64,000 bases of DNA. Source: Onchocerca lupi (Eukaryota > Nematoda > Chromadorea > Rhabditida > Onchocercidae). Within the stretch, counting starts at the first letter, position 1, and the number at the start of each line of letters is the position of its first letter. Location of the stretch: contig JAOVVO010000052.1 in assembly GCA_028564675.1 (NCBI GenBank), forward strand, positions 1 through 64,000, written 5' to 3'. The position numbers were made by a program, and so were the translations under genes. Under the pieces are notes generated by a model. It ran no database searches, was not told the DNA's origin, and saw nothing but the letters and a program-made list of their open reading frames with translations. Shown piece by piece: positions 48,817 to 62,000 of the stretch.

Positions 48817-50418
48817 TATTTGATTCTCGACAAAAAGTGAAATTGGACATGTCAAAGTTCCGGGCTTTAGTTCCTTCATAGTTGTGTGATGTAATAAGCT
48901 CTGTACTATATCGTACTGTTCTGTAGAATGGATTCTAGAATACATTATGCTCATTAGCCCTTCAAAGTCCATTAGATTATTACAGTATCCATTTTTTAAA
49001 TAAAAAATGATGGAATAACTAGAAATATTTGAAGCATAGATAAAACCATTCATGTTTCTACGTATCTTGGTTGCTTCGTTCGATGATACATTAAAGAGTA
49101 TTTTTTATTCCTCATAAAATAAAAGAAGATGTTGTTGTTGTTAGTTTCAACTCTCTTCTATAAAAAGCTGCAATCTCGAAGAGGATGAAAAGTTCATGTT
49201 TAATACCATATTCGGTATTGTCAGATTATTTCTAGGTTAAATGATATCAAAGTAAAATTCAAGTAAGACTGGCTGTTTCAACTACAAACTACTTCAATGA
49301 AAATAACATCAAGTCGTCATCAATATGAGATTAAAGTAAGAATGAAGATCATATTTCTTACCTCATTTGACAATCATATTATCAAAGGACTAATCGCTGC
49401 GATTTCAGTGACCAGAATCATTAAAAAAAAAAAAAAAAAATCAAATCTCCATGTATGTGATTCTATACTTTTTTACAATCATGGCAACATTGGAAAAAAT
49501 GCTCTAAATAAGTGATAAGAATCAGTACTTGGGTTTGAGAGGAATAGTTCTATCCAATATTGAACACACCAATGGTAGCAATTAAGCAGATAATCAGCGA
49601 CAATAGAAAAATACAAAACAATATAACTATAAATTCTAGTAAGAATTAATCGGATAAATGAATTCCAATAAAACATGAAAAGAAGCATATCTGAAATAAC
49701 CAGTCAGAAAAAGGATTATTGAAATTTAAGGAACACACTGGAATGCAATTGCTCATTTTCCTCGATTTTGACCAAAACATCTTGGGACTTATACAGCAAT
49801 GTCGCGAATATTTCATCCCTTTTTCTCTCTTCTAATTGTTCATTAATAGAATCTGTAATTTCTCATCAAATTAAAGACAGTGCATCGAAAATATGTACAA
49901 CGAATCCAACTATACAACATTTTATTATAAAGATAGCACTTTACATGTGCGCTTAATGTCGCGCTGACACAAACATTTGCATGTCGCGACTAGGACTGTC
50001 TTCTGCGCCGTTAAACGTTTGGTCTATGGCAAGAAGTGGTCAGGTGAAGTGAAGTCAGGTGACGTGGTTTTAAGCTTGTTTTGTTGATGGTACTCTGCTT
50101 TTGTTATTGACTTACTTCCTGGTTCTTAGGTTTTATTTAGTAAAGAATTCTGTAACCCGAATGTATGGTTGTTTCAGTTGTTGACTATTGTTTCCGGCAA
50201 TGAGTCCACTGGTATTATCTATCACTGCGCACATACAGTACCCTTTTTGCAAAAACTGTTCATGTTTATGTCTCTGTGTATGTATGCAATATTGTGCGAT
50301 GAATAATTATTCAAATATCTTCGCAAAGTGTATATCAGTCTTTTTTTTCTACAGAACAGTTGATCTGTATTGTAGTGCTGGTGAAATACGCTGATCAGGT
50401 GAGAACGGGTTATAAGTG
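48817..50418. other. Intergenic between nlp-12 and SCAMP
   Basis: A 1.6-kb region holding the nlp-12 3' flank and the SCAMP promoter and leader. A poly(A) run at about 49424-49440 is present. The acceptor-like TTTTTTCTACAG near 50354 may define the SCAMP 5' UTR. No supported gene lies here. Confidence 0.45.
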
Positions 50419-53400
50419 ATGGCAGGTTTGAACTCGAATCCATTCGCAGATCCATTTGCGGTATGTTGATGAAATTTGCTGCTTCAAACTTCAGAGTCAT
50501 CAAAGCTCTTCGTTCTAGAACTTTGGACGATTTTCATAAAAAATGATTTTCATACACCTACCTAGTGAAAACATCGATGATACTCAGTTCATTTCTCTTT
50601 TTTATGAAAAAAACAGAAATAGAAATCAAAGTAATGCATTTAATGCAGTTCATTTTTCAAATCGTTGTCTCTTTCCCAGACAAGTACTTCAACTTCGTTT
50701 CGTTCTATTGCATTCGTATCATTCTCAACAAGGATTCTTTTGGAGATTGATGTGCTGTTGACTTTTAATGACTTGAAGATTTTCATCTGAATTAAGCAAA
50801 TTTTAAAATGTTAACTTAAAACCTAATACTTAGGACCCAAGTGTGCAACAAGCTGTTGGCCAGGAGACAACAGATCCCAATGAAGATTTCAATCCATTTG
50901 CACGAAATGCTCGATCTGCTCCTCCGAACCCTCTCGCTCAGGTAATATTTTTATAAGCGAAATATTTATTAATTTTTCAATGTTTTTATCCAAACATATA
51001 TTTGACAGATCCTCGACTTCAGTTAGCGGTACTATTGTTTTTATAATAAATGCTGTTTAATTTGAATTGTTCTGATTGTAGTTTGGTGCTCACAGATTAA
51101 GACAGCTGAATGAAAATAAAGAAATAAAAAATAAAAATGATTAAATTAAATAAAATGTTGCAAGAGAATAAACAGGTTAAATAAATAAGATATTTTATCC
51201 TTTCGTATCCTACGTAGATTATTTTGATCTATCTAATTTAAACATATCTCGCATCTATATTTGAAACATGAAATTTCATACACATACAAATTATAAGTTT
51301 GATATGACAGAGTGTATCTATTGACTAATCATTGAATCGTTGGTACTAATGGTTTATATTTTCCGTCCCATAATTTTCCTCAAGAGGCACCCATGCTTTC
51401 CATTACCTTCTCCTATAGAATGAAAAAGAAACTGCTAATTACAACGTTAAAATTGTCTATCGCAATATATAAGTTTACTTTTAGTTGTTTTTCAGCATTA
51501 ATTTTTTTCCTCTGTTCCTTTTTTATCTTACATTTTGTTTGTTAGTAATTATAAATACTTTTTTTGGATGTCATTTTGCAAAAGGATTTTAAACCAGTCA
51601 TATTTTTTTCCATTTTCCTAATACACACTGTAGAAAAATTTACGTGATAGTTTTCTCTGTGAGATGTGATATACAAGCGAGTTAATTTCCTGACTTATTA
51701 GTATAATTTGAAAAAATGTGTTCGAATTATATTTAATTCAGATCTTTTCCCATTGCATAAGTTATTGATTAATCGATAGTTTGTATGCTGGTCTTATTTT
51801 ATGTTCATTCCTTTTGGTTTCATTGTTCGTTTCTTCTTTACCCATGAAATTTTTTAACGTTTTCTTCCTGTAAGTTCGAGTCTTTTTTTTTTTTTTTTTT
51901 GATTCGTTTTTTTATTCAAAAATACGTTGACAATATTTTATCAATACATTCAAGTAACTATTTAGAATAGTTGAAGAGACTTTCAAGGACACTTTAAAAT
52001 TTGTAAAAAAAAGAATTGCTACTTACAATAATAATGGAATCTTTATTGCTCCAATATCGTGGTTTTAGAAAATTTTATCGCTAATATCAGAATCACTGAA
52101 ATAATTATTAAGATCATATAGGTCCTTCTTAAATGTTTGATCTTTTGCATATCTTTGAAGAGTTGATGAATATGGTTTATCGATTATGAAATATGAATAT
52201 AGAATTATATTATATTAAAGAAAGATTGAAACATGAAAAAACTTTGAAGAATTATGCGTTTAAATTTACCAATTTTGGCAATGTTTTTATAACGCATATT
52301 ATATTCCAAACAAGATCCCAAAAATGATGTAATAATCGGAAAGATAAGAGCAATATATGACAATTTTTCACTTTTAGACGTGCAGTATCTAGTTTGCTTT
52401 CATTACTGTATCAGTTCCTCTTTTTTTCCACTTCATTCTCCAGTTTATGAACAAATTAAGATCTTAAAAAATTGTTATTGACTAGTCCCGATTCTAACCA
52501 AAAATTATTTAGATTTATCCAAAAGTTCAAATAAAAAACTATAGCAACTATTCCAAGCATTACTGGTCAGTAAATAAGGAGTAATTAGTTGTTGATTGCT
52601 GATTTTTTCAAGCTTTTTGTTTCCAGTTTCTTGCTTTTTGAATTTAGCCTGTAGTTGGAACGGCCCCAGCAAAAACGACGATACCAGTAATGAGCAGTGA
52701 TGAGCTATTTCGACGTCAAGAGGAATTAGAACGGAAAGCACAAGAATTACGTAGGAGAGAACAAGAATTAGAACGACAACAGCGAACTGGTAGTGGTCGT
52801 ACAGGAAACACACGGCCTCATAATTGGCCACCACTCCCATCTTTTATCCCATTACAGCCATGTTTCTACCAGGTATCTTCAGAATGAATATCCAAGGAAA
52901 TAGGAGAACTTTCCTGGATAGTGAGATTGTTTCAAGTTTAAGTAAAGTTATAACTGCATGAGTATTTCGTTAGCTTTGTCTTAATGTTGATTTGTTGAAA
53001 TAGGATAAGATATATATCATATATGATTTGATTGAATTCATTTGAAAGAATCAAGTAATAACTGAATTTGAGATCACATTTGTTTCAAATTAATAAGTGT
53101 TGAACCAACTCAAAATAAATGTTTTTTAAAATTATTTATAAAAAACTTTTGTCATATATATTTATATATATATATATATAGTTAAATAAAATGGAAAAGA
53201 GACTTACCTTTTATTTTATTTCAGGACATCGAAGTAGAGATCCCGGTACAATTTCAGCGTGCGGTAACATTGGTTTATTACGTTTTCTTGAGTTATGTAC
53301 TGGCTCTGACAATCAATGTCGTTGCCTCTTTTTTTTACGTTATTTTTGGTAGTGGATCTATTGGCATATTGGTTCTTGCTATTATACAGGTTTTGTTGCT

Positions 53401-54862
53401 CTCCTCCTGTTCGTTTCTATTCTGGTTTCGTCCTGTCTATAAAGCATTCAGGTTTGTTTATATTACATTACTTGTTTTGAAATCTTTATAAAGAAATCAA
53501 GCTTGAAGTAATGAAGGAGACACAATTCTATTTTGAACAAATCCAAGATTTATAAAAAAAGAGACAAAGGAATATTTATATTGATGCATTTATTTTAATG
53601 TCTTAGCTGCGTATTTGGTTGCGATCATTTTCATTTCTTCATCATGAAAAGAACAAAATTTTATTCGAAAGTTACAATATATTTCTTAAGGATTAATGAA
53701 ACATAAATGTATTGGGGAAATCGATATTTATCCTCATTTCAGGAATGACAGCTCATTCAATTTCATGCTATTTTTTGTTGTCCTTTTCTTTCACTCAATA
53801 TTCACACTTGTGCAAGCGCTTGGCTTGTCACAATATGCTTGTGGTTGGATTAATGCTATTAATACATTTCAGTAAATTTTTATGTTTTTGATTTGTCTTT
53901 CTAATTGTTTCTTTTCGATTAAGAATATTTCATCGAACAGGTTTTTTTGGAGGTTAATGTGAAGATTATACTTGTTTGCAGTTCTTAATATTTCACTATA
54001 TGATGATTTATTTCTGTTAATTGATACGTTGTAGCAATTATGTTCGCAAAAAAATTTTTACTTTTCTCTTCCATTCTGTTTAATATTCTTATGATGAATC
54101 ATTTCAGCCATAGCATATTCGCATCTCTTATAATGATTATATCAGCGATTGCATTCACGGCTGCATTTGCTGGAATGGTATTTGCATTATTCAGAGTTCA
54201 TCGCTTCTATCGTGGTGCTGGTTTTAGTCTGGACAAAGCACGCAAAGAATTTTCTGATGGTGTCATGACCGATCGGAACGTTCAACAGGTCCTTGCTGGT
54301 TTATACATAATAAATGTCTTTCTTTTTGGCAGTTGCTAGCATCAAACATTGATACAGCATCGGGAGTTTTCTCACATATTTTAATGCAAATAAATTAATC
54401 ATTTCTCAAATTTGAGGGAAACTGAAAAATTATGGGTTTGAATGGTATTTGATTAATATATCTCCGAACCGATTATAATTTAGACCCCGAATAAGTGGTT
54501 CAACATTAAATACTTATTTCTGTGCAGAAAAAAGTTAACTTAACTGATGAATTCTTGAGAAATATCTCAAGAAGTCTAAAATAATGGAATGGAAAGCGCA
54601 TAATTTATACAATCCTACTAGTGCAAAGACTACTAAATCATATAAAACCGTTGAAGCATGGAAAATAGAGGTTTTTCAGGCTGTATCAACGTTTTCTTCT
54701 TTTTTTTTTTTTGGAATCAGGAATTTTGTTGACAAAAAAAAAAGTAAGTAATTTTTTCATAACTTCAGTTTAATTTAGGCAGTATCAGGAGCAGCCCGGG
54801 CAGCAGCGTCAGCAGCTACTGCACAAGCAATGAATCACGCAACACAAAGTGGGCGATACTAA
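50419..54862 (+). CDS. scm-1: Secretory carrier-associated membrane protein (SCAMP)
   Basis: SCAMPs are four-pass membrane proteins of post-Golgi and recycling vesicles acting in exocytosis and endocytosis. Seven exons join in phase: 50419-50460, 50834-50941, 52648-52872, 53225-53451, 53743-53871, 54108-54288 and 54779-54862 (TAA). They give 331 aa, the usual length. The cytosolic N-terminus has two EH-domain-binding NPF motifs (SNPFADPFADP, FNPFAR). An amphipathic coiled-coil segment follows (ELFRRQEELERKAQELRRRE). Next come a proline-rich linker (NWPPLPSFIPLQPCFYQDIE) and four hydrophobic segments. Between segments 2 and 3 lies the conserved E-peptide region, here FWFRPVYKAF, where most SCAMPs have CWYRP.YKAF. 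The C-terminal cytosolic tail is short and alanine-rich. The 1.7-kb second intron has no other gene in it. The gene is complete. Confidence 0.95.
53164..53180. repeat. (TA)n microsatellite in SCAMP intron 3
   Basis: A run of alternating T and A adjacent to further TA-rich sequence. A similar (TA)n run occurs at about 61874-61890 in a TULP4 intron. Confidence 0.8.
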
Positions 54863-57800
54863 TGTATTTGCTATTTTTTTAGATTGTATGTTACTTCAAT
54901 ATATATTGCATCGTCTCTGGAAAATTTTAAATTTTTCTGTGCGTTTCTCTCTTATTAAATAATGATTGAATTCTGGTCTTCAAAATCGAAAGATTTTATG
55001 ATTTCAAAATTGTACGTTGTAAATTGAAGATATAAAAAAAGATATGCTCATATTGTAGAAATGCTGCACTTATCAAAAATGCTGTGATTTTGTGAGATAT
55101 ACTGTCGATAGCAAAACCAAATACTCCCATATTTTCGTTACTGATCATTTTCTTTGTTCGATTAGACCGAGACCTTATTTAGTTCCTTTCACTTCTCATC
55201 TGCTTTCTAAATTTAATAGTTTTTTTAACGGTTGATTCTGCTGGTGAGTAACGAATGAATTTTATTGAACTGTTTTATCTTTGAATGATTGACGCGCATC
55301 ACAGTGAGGCTGGCTGAAATAATTCTTCAATTATAAAAGTTAAGGTAGCCGTATTTCCTTTACATAAATCATGGCCTAAAATTAAATCTTTTAAAATATG
55401 GTCGATTTAAGATGGACATTATTTTGCCTCTAATTTCTTTTCAGTCTTTCTATGTTGCAGTCGGGATGCTGCAGTTTTATTTCCTTTGCTGTATCTTCGA
55501 ATAGTTTCTAATTTTAAATTTATTCCTTCGTCGAGTTGACAATTTTATGTTGTCATTTGTTTCTTAAATGATGTTGTGTATGTGGATTGATGTTCAGAAA
55601 TTCAAATGCTTTGTCCACATTTTCGATTTTTAATAAATGATCTCATTGTGGGAAGGAATTTTGGTTCGCGAGAGCCATTCGTTGTATTAGTTTGCTTTAT
55701 CATTTTTATATCATATAGATCTTGGATTTGAAACTTGAGATGTTTATCATTTCCAATTTCTAATAAATATTTGTGACCCTTATTTATGTTGGAAGAAAAT
55801 AAGTTAAACAGATGCTTTCGTATTGCTTCTATATTCGTTTATGCTGTGGAAGAACTCAAATGTGCGGCTTGATAAATTCTCTGAAATAATGGTATTTCAA
55901 CTTATTAATTACCTGAAGTGTTTGAAAATGAGTTTCCCACGGTATGCTTTAAGATTTAAAAGGCAATTGCGAAGTTTTTCCATTCAAGTTTTCAAGATAA
56001 CAGAAATCAATACTGCAGAAAAAAAGGGATTTAAATGGAAATGGAAGTTGCCTTAATAAGTTACAATGCTTATTTTGTGTTAAAATTTGAACGGTACTCG
56101 AAGTTGTCCGCTGCTTGAAAGTAACTTCAAAATATCGAAATAATACAATCACCATTTATCATCATTTTCAAACATATCCTTGCTTTTGTATTTCATTTTC
56201 GAAAATCATAATGAAATAAAAAACATATTTGAATTTTACATGGGAGAGTTCTTTGTTCCAAAAACGAGTATTTTATGAGACGACTCAATAAATTTATTCG
56301 ATTCTATATTTTTGTACGTTGTTTACTTTCAGAAGACAGAAGAATGGTAAAAGTAGTCAATTTTGCATAAATAAAGTTCAAATAGATAATTTATATAGTC
56401 CTTACTTTGACGTAATGTATGCCTGCTCAATGAGAACTTGTTATAATATAGCTTTAGTAGTATATGAGAGAAAATTTTCTTAGCAGTCTTTATTCACGGC
56501 GCTACCATCAATCAGTCGATTATGGTAAGATTTGTTTTGATTTCGACGGTCATGGATTTCTCTGATGAATAATACAATCGATAATTCAGTTGATTTTATT
56601 AGCCAGTAAATTATCAGTAAATTTTTAAGTTTCTAAATTCGTTAACACAAAAACTGGAAATATTTAGAAATCTGAAAAGCTTAAGAATTGAAAGTTTCTG
56701 ATTTTAATTAGGAACTTCAACAAATGAGGAATTGAGACTGATATTTTTCTGCACTGTCTCCTTAGTACCTAATTTATGCCTTTTCATACATTGCTATTGT
56801 TGTCTTTGAATCATTTTCCGAACTCTTTCTAGAATTTTCAGTCTTCCCTTGATAAAATGATCCTTCATATAAATTTTATCTATTTTGATTTTTTCATCAT
56901 TCAAACGAGTTCTTTGAGTTATTATAATGAAAATGTCTATGGCAACTAATAAACTTTCAGTTCTATAATTATTTGAAGTATGAAATGTTGTTGCTGTTTT
57001 TGTAGTTTTGCGCGACTATGTTTTATTGGCGATTAATGCGATTATTATAATTGATGAAGACTGAAAATTGTAATCTAAGTAGTCGCTGTGATCTCAGTTA
57101 CTAATTATATCACGAAAATGAAATATGATTTAGCGATACTTATTCTTCAATAAATAATTATTTTCTTTCTCGATCTAAATCAATGCGTAAATGACTAGTA
57201 TTTAAAAAGAAGAAAAAATAAAAACTATAGCAAAAACGCCATCTTCGTTCTTCTTATTAAGTCATTATGACTTGATGAATCATTTTATGTCATTAGCAGC
57301 ATTTTTGAAAAGTTGGCAATAATGTAAAAATTTGTATTTGAAACATAGAAACGTTCAAATTATTGATTATGAGAAAGTTGAGCGGTTCGTGAAATCCAGT
57401 TTACCGATATTTTGAGCACGGTATGTGTTGTAAATTGCGGCTGTAAGTTTAGCCAAATTTCATGTATCCCTAGAAGCAGTTCAAGTTTCAAATCTCGTAA
57501 TTTCAGAAGCTGATAAGTCCAAGTCTTTTTATTGATTTTTAACATCAACAAAAGATGAACTCAAATTAAATTCAATTAAATTTAGACTGGAACAGAAAGT
57601 TATTGAAACACTAAAGGCATATTATATCGCCGCAACGATTCAGAAATTGCAGTAGAATGCTTGGATAATAATGGGAAGCCAAGATTTTCTAGCTTACTCA
57701 GCGATTCAGGGGTAGAAAAGAGGGGCATTCTGATCAAAATTTAAACAGCATATCTACTTTCTAATTTTTAGGCTTCAGTTACTCACACCTCTATTCGAAC

Positions 57801-59060
57801 TTGAAACTCTCCAAGTTTTGAATTACTCCATGGTTCATATCACAGATATATGGCCTACTGACTTGTAATGCAAGAAGAGAAGTGAACGGATAAACTGTGC
57901 AATGTCTGTTGACATGCTATGTTTTACATGGATAGCTAAAGTAAATGATGAGAGATGTCTCCTGCAAGTAAACATTACTGCCAATTTCCACTTGAAAGCA
58001 CTCTATTAATAAATTAAGAACAGGTTTAGCACATTCATATTTTTGTTGCAGCAAACAACCAGCGCACCTATTTTGTTCCCTCACCATAAACTTTCTCGAT
58101 TTATTACTAATTTTAAAATTTTGTTGAAATACTTTGCATCTCTTAATCCCTTTCAAATACCATCCCAAAAATTATACGTATGTCTCTTCCTTTCCTGTTT
58201 CATTCAGTATATTAGAAAAACTTTAGCTAATTAACGAAGTTGGAGTTTTCAGGAATACTCATCTCCTCTTATCTAATATCTTTTTTCTGTATTATTTCTT
58301 TCTGTTTAGACTGGCTTATTATTCTCTCATGTTTCTGCCTCAGTCTGAAAGAAAAACTTGCCTTGTTTCGAATAACTTCCTTCATTGCTATCGTCCATTT
58401 GGTCTAGTAATTGGGGTATGGTACAAGTCGAGACATGCTGATAAATTAAATAAGCTAGGGCATTCGGAAGCATCCACTCATGTCAACCTCTGTGGTAATT
58501 CTTCAAAGATTGATTGTGATGAAAAGCACTTCACATACCTCCTAATTCTCCACACTCTCTCTCTCTCTCTGTTCTTGCTAGAAATCGAAATCATAACTCG
58601 ACACGTTGCAAATGAATAAACAACCATTGATGGGTTTTATTTTCTTGTAATTAAAAATTTTTCACAATGTCCGTCAATTTGCTCTTGTCGGGCCGACAAC
58701 AATCATTGCGCAATATGATATAAATGTTGTTTGATGAATCGCTAAATGTTTCTTTTTTTATTCGCTTGATTTTAGTTTTTAATTCTTAGTATTTCTCATT
58801 CAAAGCAGTAGTTGTACATCAACGAATGCTATTATCGTGATTCCAGTATTTAGATGAAGTACCACAATTTGGTCAGATCAGTTATCATAGCCCAATCAAT
58901 TACGATAATCAAATCGAGCATGATAGCTTTATTACGTTTTACCTATTGCCCGTGACGAGTGTTTGAACTTATCATAAACGGCTATTTTTATTGCTGATGA
59001 AGTAAACATTAATAAGTCAATTTCAAAGGAAAGAAAGTGAACTGCTTATTTGTACAGTGC
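54863..59060. other. Intergenic between SCAMP and TULP4
   Basis: 4.2 kb of AT-rich DNA between two plus-strand genes. The open frames at 55823-56056, 57917-58234 and 58329-58619 are short, lack family resemblance and lack paired splice signals. A short CT-dinucleotide run occurs near 58556-58571. No gene is supported. The TULP4 promoter is presumably at the right end. Confidence 0.45.
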
Positions 59061-62000
59061 ATGAAGATCATTTGGGAAAGTGACGATTGGCCTGGTTGTG
59101 TTGTTGATTCGAAAATTACTTGTTTGAACTGGATACCTAATGGCAGCAATGCCGATACTGGCCTCTTGGCTACCGGCAAGTCTTTTCAATCAATATAATT
59201 ACCGTAATTTGATTTAACACGTGACTCTACGTTATAAACAAACATGATGAAATCAGTTTATTTAACCTTTTATATATATAATTTCTTGAGCAGATCTAAT
59301 ATTTTCCAGTTTCTTATATTTGTTCTAATATTATTTTTAGCGGAAATAAACTAAAGGTAATCATATTTTTTTAATCATGTTTTTAAACATAATCATATTT
59401 TAATCATATTTAATTAATCATATTTTTGAACATACGGCGTACTTGAGAGTTTTATACATTATATCAAATTCTATACATTTATTTTCCAGGGTCGGAATCA
59501 GGAGCAGTGGGAGTGACAGCAACAGAAGCTTGCCCATTACGAGATGACAATAGAAGGATTAATTTTAATCTTCGTGGTCACCATACTGCAGTTAATATAG
59601 TAGCATGGAATAAGGAGCAGATGAAATTAGCAAGCTGTGATAATTCGGGAATAATCTATGTTTGGGTACTGAATGAAGAAAGGTGGAGTGTAGAACTAGT
59701 GAACGATCGCGGTATTAAGGTTGGGGAAAGAATATTTCGTTAAGCATATAAGATAATTGATAATCGGCATGATATAACTTGCATTTTGTAAAGTTTTTGT
59801 ATTCATCTTGTTCTTCTCTTTATTTATTCATTTATTAAAATCGACAATGTTTGTCTAATTTTCATGAATATCGGCAAAAATAATGTCGAAATTGTAAAAA
59901 GCTTAAAAAAAGAATGTGATGAATTTTAGGTTCGCGGTGTAAGCTGGAGTCCAAATGGTTCGTCAGCTCTTATTTGTTATGAAGACAATTTTGTTTTAAT
60001 TGGTTCTGCTACGGGTCAAAGGATATGGTCTAGTTCATTTCCTGTTGGTGTCAACTGCGGTGTTTGGGCTCCCGACTCTCGCGAAATTGTTCTGGGATTC
60101 AATAATGGAAGCATTCAAGTGTTAAATGAGCAAGGTTACTTCTTCAACTTATTCAGCATACTATTGTGGATTATTTTACTCCGAATAATATGTATTAATT
60201 TTGACAAAAATCTTTCATTGTGACATAAAATTTTAGCTTTAAAACAGTGAGGTTTATCAAAAATTTGCTTTCATAATTTTAAATTGCACATGTTATTTGT
60301 TACACCGAGCAGTAAAACCTGAACATTCATGATAATTCAAATCAAGATAGATAGTCCAGGATAAAGGAAGGATTTTCACTCAGTAGTATATAATTTCTTG
60401 CCAGAAAATAATATGATTGAAACAGAGCGTTTGTTTTTGCCTTTTACTTACATGAATTTATTTGATTTTGCTACTTCTAGGTGCGACAATTACAGAAAGA
60501 AAGATGTATATAAATGGCAGTGTTCGGTTTTTAGCAGCATCTTCACGACGTAGAAATGATAGATGGACATTAGCTATCTGTTCTATAACGGGTCTTCTTA
60601 ATTTCTTGAATTCTTATGATGAGGTTTGTTTTTACAGAGAATGCATTATTTTTATCTCGATTCAATATATTTCGAAATTACACGAGTAAATTACGTTTGA
60701 AAACTGATAGATTCCTATACGGCAGGTTTTATTTGTGGATTTAATTAATTTTCACTATATTAACATTTGTGTTACTAAAATCATTGGTGAAATGGATTTA
60801 CCACTATTTAAACTTGCATTGCGAATAAAGCAAGGCAAATATAATTTGGCAGTCATTGCCGGATCATTTTTTTAGAAGTAAAGGAACTTTTACTATTTAT
60901 TGGTTTAGAATTTTAAGTTAAAAATAAATTTTACTGATGTAGTTAAGATCGAGAAAGACGCAGTTCCAGAATTCGTAAATTGAAATTTGTTTGTAATTTT
61001 TATGTATATTCAGATTGATAATGCAAAATGGCAATGTAATGAGACTCTCTTAAGCATTCAATGGAATGCGAATGGTACACTGTTAGCAGCTGTATGTAAA
61101 GAAAATCATTTCTTTATTATGACATATCAAGGAAACGTGATTTGTGATAGCCGAATTTCGCAGCCTTCAGCTACTGGTCTCATTGCATTTACGTGGGTTC
61201 ATGATGATCGTTTCATTATTGCTACATCAGGTTTGAATATCTTCAAATTTGAAAGTTTTTGCAACTTTGAAGTTTCTGGATGAAATGGTAATATGCCTTT
61301 TCGATTTGCCTTTGTTCTGCTGTCAATTTGCTGATTCTGGAAATTGTGAAGAATCGTTAATTGTGGAACAAAGTAAACACATTGAAGATGAAATATTTGG
61401 GAAGGACGGCAAAATATTTCAGGAAGGACGGAAACATTATAGTCTCTTGCGAACTTTTTTGCTTGCAAAGTAATTTGATTTTTTGTCTTCTGCTGTATTG
61501 GACTTCTGATTAGGTAATCGGTTGGCTGTTGGACGGATTCTTCATGATGTGCCGTCGTTATTCAATTTGGTTACTTACAACTTATGGCAACTGTTAGGTG
61601 CATCCGCACGGAATGTTGATGTACTTCCGTTACCTCCACGCGAGCGAAATGCTATTCGTGCGCTGGATCATCACGTAATAAGAGTTGGTCGTTACGTTTT
61701 GATTTCAGATGCATACTCTTTAAATTGATGCTGGTTTTTTTGTTAGTTTTTCGCAGTCTCTTTTGAATTCTTTTTTCGAAAAAAAATTTTTTTTTTCGCT
61801 TAAATTCTAAGGAATTTCGGAGAAACTTTATAAATTAAAATGGTAAAAATTTAGAATTTCTTACTCTCTTCGTATATATATATATATATAAAAGTAGGTA
61901 AAGTTTATAATTTCTGCAGTGTCGTGTTCCATCACAAAATGATATGTTGATGAAAGTTTGTGAACCCTCCAATTGGCGATGGTATTGTACAATACGTCCT

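Noticed and set aside
58329..58619. 96-codon plus-strand frame upstream of TULP4
   Set aside because: Low-complexity end (leucine/serine run from a CT repeat) and no homology or splice context.
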